Shown here: positions 10,786 to 18,486 of the stretch, one piece after another
How positions within the stretch are numbered: position 1 is the first letter of the stretch
Layout of the letters: the number at the start of each line of letters is the position of its first letter
Source of the DNA: Elephas maximus indicus
Taxonomy: Eukaryota; Chordata; Mammalia; Proboscidea; Elephantidae
Assembly: GCF_024166365.1 (NCBI RefSeq)
Contig: NC_064821.1
Location: 51,859,093-51,923,092 of the forward strand
Direction of reading: 5' to 3'
DNA: 64,000 nucleotides
Program-made: the position numbers and the translations under genes
Notes under the pieces: generated by a model
Told to the model about the DNA's origin: nothing
Databases searched by the model: none
Seen by the model: the letters and a program-made list of their open reading frames with translations, nothing else

Positions 10786-12344
10786 CTTATATCTTGGTAA
10801 CTTTGATAATACCCCATTCAGTTATTCAGTGTCCTATGGTGAGGTGCTCAGCCTGTACTAGGCACAGCAGCAGGCCAGGAGCTGGGTTTCGTATTAAAAT
10901 TTATTGAATTTTTCATGCATGTAAATAATGTAGACATTTAATGCATTAAATGGTACACTATTAAGACTGGGTAAGTAAGACTTATCTGATCATTCAAAAC
11001 CAAAGTAGAAATATAACATCCTTATCCTTCAGGTTCTACATTTAAGAATAAAGCAAGAGCTGTTTTTTTAAACAGATTAGCTCTGTGCAACAGAATGTTT
11101 GGCCTTTCTCCAGAACCCTCAGGGTCTGTGTTGAACCTCTACTTTAGAGACTTTCCAGAGACTTAATACAGCCTCCTTATCTACCATGAATACTTGTAGC
11201 ACCAGCTTACATCCCAGCCTGGCTTTCTATAGAGCCCTTGCTTGCTCTGGGCTCCATTCAAAACTAGCAGCTTTCCAAGTTACCCAAAATAGGATTGTGA
11301 GAGTATTCCAAGGGTAACATATATTACCTTCAGAACCAAAGAGACCCTCCAAGCATTGTTCCTTTTTCTTAGTAGGTGGAGAGGGGAGGTGCCATAATCT
11401 GTCTTTCACCTTAGAGGGATGTTCCAGTATGCTCGAGACACTGGGCTAAAAATGGTGGGATTTATTTACTGCCATCTGACACATGTGGCTTCCTAGGAGC
11501 ATCTAGGGTGCTAGTCACATTCTACTCACTAAGTCCAAGTAGCTTGATGCCATAGATTTAGTAGGGACATCAGTATTTATGCATAATATCAAAGTCCCTA
11601 TGGACTGACTATACTGTATTATGAAAGAGAGTATACATAGTTCTGGGGCAGGACAGAATGTCTACTGCTGTCCCCACTGTGTGAATGGAAACTGCTTTTG
11701 TTCCTCCCTACCGATGGCAATTGAAAAGAGCATATTACACAGAGTAATAATAACTGCACACCAAGTACCAGAGGCTATGTGGTTCTGCTCCAGTAAAGAT
11801 TCCACATCTGGCATGGCCTTCCCTTCAATCAGTGAGCTCAGAATCTGAGAAATGACTTGAACATATATGGGAAGGAGATGAGGGACCATCATTTTCCACT
11901 GCTGCAGCAGAAGTCAACTTTTGGCTAGCCAGTTCTCAATTTTTTAATTATTCAAGTTGAGGAACATCTTAGTTGACTGTTCATCTATGTGACTCCTAGG
12001 AACATCATGATTTAATGGCCATTGTCACAGATCCCATGGGTCTAGGGACTCTTTCTGCTGCTCCACCCCTGCTGTCTATTATGATCTGTCTTGCCTCTGA
12101 CAGTTATGCCTCTGCCATACCAGAATCCTATCATCCCCACTGATCTGAGGGAGCCCAGTTCCATGACAGCATCTCTCCTCATCAGTGAACAGAGCAGCCA
12201 CCACTGAACTTCTCAAAGATGCCAGTCCACCTCCCCTTGATGATACATTTCTTATTGCCTTAGTGAAGAGAATGTCCTTTGGGTGAAGGAAAACATGGTA
12301 AACTATTCATATATTCCTACTGTGGGACAAAGAACATGATTTGG

Positions 12345-13685
12345 CCTTTTGTATTTGGTAGAACTTGGTATGCCTATTCCCAAGAAAGGTGATCCAACCA
12401 AATGTGGAAATTATAGAACAATATCGTTAATATCACACGCAAGCAAAATTTTGCTGAAGATCATTCAGAAATGGCTGCAGCAGTATATCGACAGAAATTC
12501 AGGCCGGTTTCAGAAGAGGACGTGGAACCAGGGATATCATTGCTGATGTCAGATGGATCCTGGCTGAAAGCAGAGAATACCAGAAGGATGTTTACCTGTG
12601 TTTTACTGACTATGCAAAGGCATTAGACTGTGTGGATCATAATAAACTATGGATAACACTGAGAAGAATGGAAATTCTAGAGCACTTAATTCTACTTATG
12701 AGGAACCTTTACATAGATCAAGAGGCAGTCGTTCGGACAGAACAAGGGGATACTGATTGGTTTAAAGTCAGGAAAGGTGTGCATCAGGGTTGTATTGTTT
12801 CACCATACCTATTCAGTCTGTATGCTGAACAAATAATATGAGAAGCTGGACTATATGAAGAAGAACGGGGCATCAGGATTGGAGGAAGACTCATTAACAA
12901 CCTACGTTATGCAGATGACACAACCTTGCTTGCTGAAAGTGAAGAGGACTTGAAGCAGTTACTAATGAAGATCAAAGACCACAGCCTTCAGTATGGATTG
13001 CACCTCAACATAAGGAAAACAAAAATCCTCACAACTGGACCAATGAGCAACGTCATGATAAACGGAGAAAAGATTGAAGTTGTCAAGGATTTCATTTTAC
13101 TTGGATCCACAGTCAACAGCCATGGAAGCAGCAGTCAAGAAATCAAAAGACGCATTGCACTGGGTAAATCTGCTGCAAAGGACCTCTTTAAAGTGTTGAA
13201 GAGCAAAGACTTGAAGACTAAGGTGCGCCTGACCCAAGCCATGGTATTTTCAATTGCATCATATGCATGTGAAAGCTGGACAATGAATAAGGAAGACTGA
13301 AGAAGAATTGACGCCTTTGAATTGTGGTGTCGGCGAAGAATATTGAATACACCAAGGACTGCCAAAAGAACCAACAAATCTGTCTTAGAAGAAGTACAGC
13401 CAGAATGCTCCTTAGAGGCAAGGATGGCGAGACTGCATCTTACATACTTTGGACATGTTGTCAGGAGGGATCAGTCCCTGGAGAAGGACATCATGCTTGA
13501 CAGAGTACAGGGTCAGTGGAAAAGAGGAAGACCCTCAATGAGGTGGATTGACACAGTGGCTGCAACAATGAGCTCAAGCATAACAAGGATTGTAAGGATG
13601 GCTCAGGACCCGGCAGTGTTTCCTTCTGTTGTGCATAGGGTCGCTATGAGTTGGAACCAACTTGATGGCACCTAACAACAACAAT
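12345..13685 (+). mobile_element. RTE-type LINE, 5'-truncated, broken reverse transcriptase
   Basis: RTE non-LTR retrotransposons encode an endonuclease and a reverse transcriptase in one ORF. Here only the reverse-transcriptase half and the 3' end are present. Three successive open pieces can be read: 12,349-12,546 (PIPKKGDPTKCGNYRTISLI), 12,632-12,841 (VRKGVHQGCIVSPYLFSLY) and 12,926-13,300 (the YADD catalytic motif, just upstream of the frame's first Met at 12,926, encoded by tatgcagatgacac at 12,907). A fourth piece at 13,322-13,675 carries the C-terminal part (LHLTYFGHVVRRD). Frameshifts and a TGA at 13,298 separate them, so the copy is dead. The 3' end, gggtcgctatgagttggaac followed by an (aac)n tail, matches the AfroSINE tail. 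The sequence is BovB/RTE-like and is the template family for many antisense fragments in this window. Confidence 0.9.
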
Positions 13686-13794
13686 GATTCGGTATGTATT
13701 TGGCTTTTTGTATATGATTTGGTTTTTGAAAATACCCTGAGCAATTAAGGTGCTCTTTCTTTCTTTCTAACATAGCCAGGCTATTCTTAAATAT

Positions 13795-14005
13795 AAGAAG
13801 CTGTGGTGACTCAGTGGTTAAGCACTCGGCTGCTAACCAAAAGGTTGGTGGTTTGAACCCACCAGCTGCTCTGCAGAAGAAAGATGTGGCAGTTTGCGTC
13901 CATAAAGATTTACAGCCTTGGAAACCCTATGGGACAGTTCTACTCTATCCTATAGGATCACTGAGTCTTAAACAACTCGACGGCAATGAGTTTTTTGGTT
14001 TGGTA
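13795..14005 (+). repeat. AfroSINE, sense
   Basis: Well preserved head gtggtgactcagtggttaag, then gctgctaaccaaaaggttgg, the B box gtttgaaccca, and gaaaccctatgggacagttc, ending acaactcgacggcaatgag. It lies 110 bases after the RTE LINE. Confidence 0.9.
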
Positions 14006-14039
14006 TACTTAAATATGTATAAATAAGTAGGGGCTACAC

Positions 14040-14405
14040 AGGCCCCATACCTGGCAAACCAACTTCAGGAAGGGCGGGAGCATGATGCAGTCATGTGTAT
14101 TAATTGCTTGGATTGATCATAACTGCATTCAGGCCCCAGTTATGCATATTCATTGAGATCCTAATGATTAGGGGGGACCCTGGACCTTGGAGCTTCTCTC
14201 CTTGGGGCTTCCTGGCTTGGTGGAAACATCTGTGCATGGGAGAGGGTACAGCACGTCCCTGAGGACAATGGAAGCCTCCTGGTGCCAGGACTTCTCCAGA
14301 CCTAGCCTTGTCAGATGCATTGCTTCGCTTCTATCCTTTCTGACTGTAATAAATGGTGAAACGTAAATAATAGTCTCTGAATTTGGTGAGCCATTACAGA
14401 GAATT
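14040..14405 (+). repeat. Possible solo ERVL-type LTR
   Basis: Features are suggestive only. Internal ctatcctttctgactgtaat followed by aaatgg resembles the poly(A) region of MLT2/ERVL LTRs, and a run resembling an LTR 3' end (gtctctgaatttggtgagcc) follows. No duplicated target site was identified. Confidence 0.4.
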
Positions 14406-15310
14406 AATGAACCCACAGGGATAATGAGTCAGTAGGGGTTAGCCGTACAGAGTTGATTTGTGTAGACCAAGCTCCAGGTGGCTGGGTGACAGAGAAAGGC
14501 TGCAAGGACAGTCAGTGAAGGACAGACTCTTTCTAGCTTGTGACTTAGTCCCAGGGGATGAGAGAGAGAAAGACAGGCAGGTCTGACATGCAGGGAGTTG
14601 GGCAGACTCCTGAGTCTACTCTGATTACCTAGCCTCAGGGTGCCTGGGGATGAGGTCTGATCTAACTCTGGGTGGTTAGGGTCAGAGAGAGTTGCCACAG
14701 AAGTGGCTGGCGACTAGGTATGGAGATGTGGGAAGGTGAGGCCACGATCTATTCCCAGCTGAGCACTGGATTCATGCTGATCCTTCTCATGCAGTTAGTC
14801 ATAAAAGTAGGGTTAGCCTGCCTCATGCCTTTTTTAGTGCACTCGCTGCACCTACCACCTTGAGACTTCCGACCTCTTCCTTCAATACTATGCTAGGGAA
14901 ATTCTGGTATCTTTACTTCATTTGCTGTAAACCACCACCATGTCCAGATTGCAGGGGGCCATCTCAACAGACTGTCACAGCCAGCTCCAGGCGCCCTTAT
15001 CAGAAGATTGGATCCCAAATCACGGGTGAAGGCCCATGGCAATAATTCTCCCCCATTCAGATTTAGGTTTGCCACCCCCAAACCCAATACTTTCAAGATG
15101 TATTCCCACACATATCTCTCTGTTTTTTATTGACATATTAGCCAGGTCTTGCAATTTCTTTGATGTGTAAGCAAGGCTTTACTTCTGTGCTTGGACAGGG
15201 CAGGGAGACCTGACCCTGTTTATTGGCCTAGGGGCAGAGAGTGATGATAGGAGCAGATCTTAAAGACTGCATGTACCATTATTTTTAATTAAAAAAATTT
15301 TTTTTAAATT
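14406..15310. other. Intergenic stretch without recognised element
   Basis: Apart from an AT-rich tract near 15,280-15,310, nothing in this stretch could be tied to a gene or a repeat family. Confidence 0.45.
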
Positions 15311-15319
15311 GAGGTGTAA

Positions 15320-15735
15320 TTAGTTCTCTCTGGCATTTATTGGCTGTGGGTTTCTGGGCAACTAACTTCATCTCTAGTAGCCTTGGTTTTGTTTTCCTTT
15401 ATAAAATGGGGACAATAATACCCATCTTGGAGCTTATTTGAGGCTAGAATGCATTGGCATTCGAAAAGCATCTAGCACAAATACCTGGGACATAGTAGCA
15501 CTCAGTATATGTCTGCTCATATTTTACAGTCTGGATTATAGGTATTTGTGTTCATATTTTCCACTGCCTTTCCCCATCCCCCAGGCAGGGACTCTTCTTG
15601 TTTTTTTTCTGCTTCCCAGTGCCTAGTACAGTGCCTCCTGACACAAAGCAGGCGCCCGATATATATGTTTAAAGAATGAATGCATTGGGGGCACAGAGTA
15701 CACACTCGATAAATACGAATGGATGAGTGTACTAT
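15320..15735 (+). repeat. MIR followed by an L2-like tail
   Basis: gtttctgggcaactaacttc, ttcctttataaaatggggac and ttggagcttatttgaggcta are MIR phrases (to about 15,500). The following gcctcctgacacaaagcagg and taaagaatgaatgcattggg resemble the 3' end of antisense L2. Confidence 0.5.
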
Positions 15736-15839
15736 GTATGAAAGAACGGGTTGCCAACTGCCACCTACGACTCTGCCCCGGCGAATGACACAGCTTGCGA
15801 CCCAAGACCGGTACCAAGCCCAGGCCTGGCCTCCTACGC

Positions 15840-16174
15840 CGCTAGACTGAAACTACAGCTGCAGAACGCGAAGTAGCTCGCGGCCTCGCGCCTGACCAAT
15901 CGGAGTGCCCCCTCCGGGACCCGCCCCATTTCGAAAATCTGCCGCCAGTACCGGCCTTGGAAGTTGACCAATCGGCTCTTGGCCGTGGCTCTTGGCCTCG
16001 CCCGAAGATTGAAACTGCCTCTTCAGAACGCCGAGTAACGCTTGGCGGAGAGACTCGCATTTGTCCAATCAGGACTGCCGGCGCGGGCCCCGCCCCCGGC
16101 TGGGGACGGGCGGGGCGGGGAGAACGCATTGCAGCAGGGGCTGCCACGGCTGCGCAGTTTGGTGTTTCCGGGCG
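15840..16174 (+). promoter_or_regulatory. MIIP: MIIP CpG-island promoter with three CCAAT boxes and GC boxes; includes the presumed first exon
   Basis: A CpG-rich block is seen with no TATA box. CCAAT boxes occur at 15,896-15,900, 15,968-15,972 and 16,065-16,069, all in forward orientation and each part of a (g/t)(a/t)ccaatc motif typical of NF-Y sites. GC boxes (Sp1-type) lie at 16,088-16,097 and 16,108-16,120. The block ends at a consensus splice donor, gggcg|gtgagt, with GT at 16,175-16,176, so a non-coding first exon probably lies just upstream (about 16,125-16,174). A second possible donor (cac|gtgagt) has its GT at 16,213-16,214. The start site is inferred. The gene has a non-coding exon 1 in human as well. 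Confidence 0.75.
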
Positions 16175-16914
16175 GTGAGTGAGGGAGCGGGCCTCGGCTG
16201 TGAGTCCCACGTGAGTACCGGGAGGTTCGGGGGACCGCCCCCTTACCTGGGGTCGTGCCTCTGCGTCCGCGAGCGCTTTCTCTTTGACTTTTCTTCCCCC
16301 AGTTTCTCTTTTGAACATCATTTTCTGTTGAATTGGCGCTGCTTGTAACTTTCCTGACGCGGCCGAACCGGGAGGAGGGCTGCGCAGGCGACTCTCTTTA
16401 ACATCCTGCGAAAACGAAGGCCCTCGGACCATAGGGGTACGGCCCAGCGTAGCTCCATCGTTTTAAACGTGGGGGCAGGGACTCCCAGCCCTGAGGACCA
16501 GGCGGCTTGCCCCGGTGTCTGCCCCTCCACTGACTCCCTTCCCTGCGGGGCCTGTGTACGTTAGAGGGGCGTTTCCGTGCACATCTGACTTCTCTGCCCC
16601 AGCCCTTGCAGTGCGCCCGGGGGTGGGGGGGGGAGTGTAGGTGGGAGTGTTCGGGGGCAGGGTCCCTGAGAGCAGGATGCCTGACCCGGCGCAGTATTAA
16701 AATGGCATGGTGCGCACTGGGGGAGACATTTTCTGGTTGGAAGAGTCTGAGTCTGGAGCTGTGAGAGGGAGAAGTGGGAAGCCCCTTCCCCAGTCTGCAG
16801 AAATCCTTTCCAGAGCATTCCCTTCTTGATCTTGCATCCTTGGGTGGCCAAAGGCTGGGAGTAGAAGGCTTCCCAAGTACCTCCCTACACTGCCACCTGG
16901 CAGACCGTGGACCT

Positions 16915-17020
16915 GGAGCCAGATTTGGGTTTGAATTCTGACTTTGCTGCTCACTGTGTGACTTGGGGCTGATAGATTAACTTCTCTGAACCTTGGTCAC
17001 TTCATCTGTTAAAAAAAAAA
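16915..17020 (+). repeat. MIR SINE
   Basis: agatttgggtttgaattctg, ctcactgtgtgacttggggc and cttcatctgttaaaaa mark the MIR core. It lies in MIIP intron 1. Confidence 0.65.
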
Positions 17021-17104
17021 AAGGTTAAGAAGGAGGGAAGAGTCCCCAGGAGCCTGATTTCTGTTGGATTCAGGAATTATAATGCTTTACATGTGCATTT
17101 GTTT

Positions 17105-17555
17105 CCTACAGTTAGATAGCTGCCGTAAATTGACTCTGACTCATGGTGACCTTATGGAAGCAGAACAAAACATTGCGTGGTCCTGCATCATCCTCCCAAT
17201 TGCTGGCATGTTTGAGTCTGTCACTGAGCTGTTGTGTCAGTCCATCTCACCAAGGGTCTTCTCCCTGGCTGTCTCTCTACTTTACTAAACATGATGTACA
17301 CCTCCAGCAGTTCATCCCACCTGATGATGTATCCAAAGGAAGCAAGTTGGGCAGTGTTCTGTTGTGATCCATAAGATTTTCACGAGCTAATTTTTAGAAA
17401 TAGAGCCTAGGCTGTCTTAGTCTGGAAGGTCCTCTGAAACCTGTCTGTTACGGGTGATCCTGCTGGTATTTGAAATACCGGTGGCACAGTTCCCAGCATC
17501 ATAGCAACATGTAAGCCACCACAGTGTGACAAACTGACAGGCGGTGGTTTCTACA
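17105..17555 (-). repeat. RTE LINE fragment, antisense
   Basis: It begins with the degenerate tail gctgccgtaaattgactctg and continues through gttgtgtcagtccatctcac. After about 17,350 it carries upstream RTE/SINE-like sequence (gggtgatcctgctggtattt, agcatcatagcaacatgtaa). It may be a joined pair of fragments. Confidence 0.7.
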
Positions 17556-17674
17556 AATTAAGCTAGTCTGATTTCGTAGTTAAGGCTGTCAGGGGAGGAT
17601 TATTCTCTGTTGGTGGGTAAGGAAACACACCCTGAACAGTTTTCTCTAATAATAATAGATGTTTATTGAATATG

Positions 17675-17862
17675 TGGTCCCTGGGTGGTACAAATGGCTA
17701 AGCACTCGAGTACTTGCCTAGTTAAGAGCTACAGTTGCTAACCAAAAGGTCAGCAGTTCGAATCCACCAGCCACTCCTTGGAAACCCTATGGTGCAGTTC
17801 TACTCTGTCCTATAGGTTTGCTATGAGTCAGAATCGACTTGACAGCAACGGATTTGGTTTTT
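17675..17862 (+). repeat. AfroSINE, sense
   Basis: ggtccctgggtggtacaaat, ggtcagcagttcgaatccac, ctactctgtcctataggttt and the tail tcagaatcgacttgacagc are present. An extra partial head (gagtacttgcctagttaaga) is inserted after gctaagcactc. Confidence 0.85.
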
Positions 17863-17874
17863 GATTTTTTTTAC

Positions 17875-18042
17875 TTGCCAGAAGGTTGGTGGTTTGAACC
17901 CACCCAGAGGCGCCTCGGAAGACAGGCCTGGCGGTCTGCTTCTGAAAAGTCACAGCCTTGAAAACCCTATGGAGCAGGTCCACTCTGCACACGTGAGGTC
18001 TCCATGAGTTGGAGATGACTTGAAAACAACTAAAAACGACAA
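17875..18042 (+). repeat. AfroSINE, second tandem copy
   Basis: gaaggttggtggtttgaacc, gacaggcctggcggtctgct and aggtctccatgagttggaga are present. It follows the previous copy directly, so the two form a head-to-tail pair. Confidence 0.8.
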
Positions 18043-18044
18043 CA

Positions 18045-18275
18045 ATTCAATGCTTACTGTGTGCCAGGCACTGTACTTGGGAGTTTAATCCTTAGAACAA
18101 CCTTATGAGATAGATACTATTATCATCTCTGTTTGGCAGATGTGTAAACCTCTCTGAGGCATAGAGAGGCTAAATAACTTGCCTGAAGCCACACAGCGAG
18201 TATCAGAGCAGGGATTTGAACCCAGGCCTCTGGCTGAAAGACACCCTACTCACCCCATATCGTGCTGTCTTGACT
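18045..18275 (+). repeat. MIR SINE abutting the MIIP exon 2 acceptor
   Basis: MIR phrases include actgtgtgccaggcactgta, gaggctaaataacttgcctg and ggatttgaacccaggcctct. The MIR end (cgtgctgtcttgacttcag) coincides with the pyrimidine tract and AG used as the exon 2 acceptor. Confidence 0.75.
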
Positions 18276-18372
18276 TCAGGTGGAAGAACTGGGCTTGGAA
18301 CCCAGGCCTGAGGGCATCTCTCAGCCCAGGAGCCAGTAATACCTCTGTGAGAAGCTCGATGAAACACCCAAG

Positions 18373-18486
18373 ATGATGGAGACTGAGGACCTGGTGCAGC
18401 TGCGAAAGCTCAACTTGGAGCTGCTGAGGCAGCTGTGGGCCGGACAGGATGCTGTGCGGCGGTCTGTGGCTGAGGCAGCCTCCAAG
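18373..18486 (+). CDS. MIIP: MIIP exon 2 (first coding exon)
   Basis: Thirty-eight codons from [10 protein letters not shown] to EAASK, ending at the donor aag|gtgggt (phase 0). Two ATGs lie back to back; the first (18,373) is chosen because human MIIP has ATG followed by a Val codon at this place. The upstream context (cacccaag) gives a purine at -3. Confidence 0.95.

Larger units (their letters stand above)
7480..12340 (-). mobile_element. Decayed ERVL-like provirus, interrupted by younger repeats
   Basis: Fragments on the - strand occur in the order expected for a class III (ERV-L/MaLR-type) pol gene. Reverse-transcriptase-like sequence lies at about 11,660-11,890 (it contains DVESLLEQN and GTWC). 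A thumb/connection-like piece lies at 11,227-11,409 (KKKEQCLEGLFG and AASFEWSPEQARAL). RNase H/integrase-like remains follow at about 8,920-9,080 and 7,490-8,690. The frames are broken by many stops and by later insertions: an AfroSINE at 8,690, L1 3' ends at 9,080-10,785 and an RTE at 9,245. The RTE LINE at 12,345 marks its upper edge. No LTR could be placed. It is a non-functional relic, and the family assignment rests on general similarity only. Confidence 0.65.
16175..18279 (+). other. MIIP: MIIP intron 1
   Basis: The intron extends from the donor gtgagt to the acceptor tgacttcag (AG at 18,278-18,279). Its 5' part is still CpG-rich (to about 16,560). The 3' part is filled with MIR, RTE and AfroSINE copies, listed separately. 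An alternative acceptor with AG at 18,323-18,324 would shorten exon 2. Confidence 0.7.

Noticed and set aside
12349-13675. Host genes encoding reverse-transcriptase-like protein
   Set aside because: They are the broken ORF of an RTE LINE, with frameshifts and an (aac)n-type tail.
16207-16218. Alternative MIIP exon 1 donor (cac|gtgagt)
   Set aside because: A good donor sequence, but with no transcript evidence; the upstream gggcg|gtgagt is equally good. Mentioned only as an alternative.
15842-16432. 196-codon frame on the - strand across the MIIP CpG island
   Set aside because: Composition (A, R, P, G-rich) follows from CpG-rich DNA. It overlaps the promoter and first exon of MIIP, and no domain is recognisable. 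A divergent transcript is possible but not supported.
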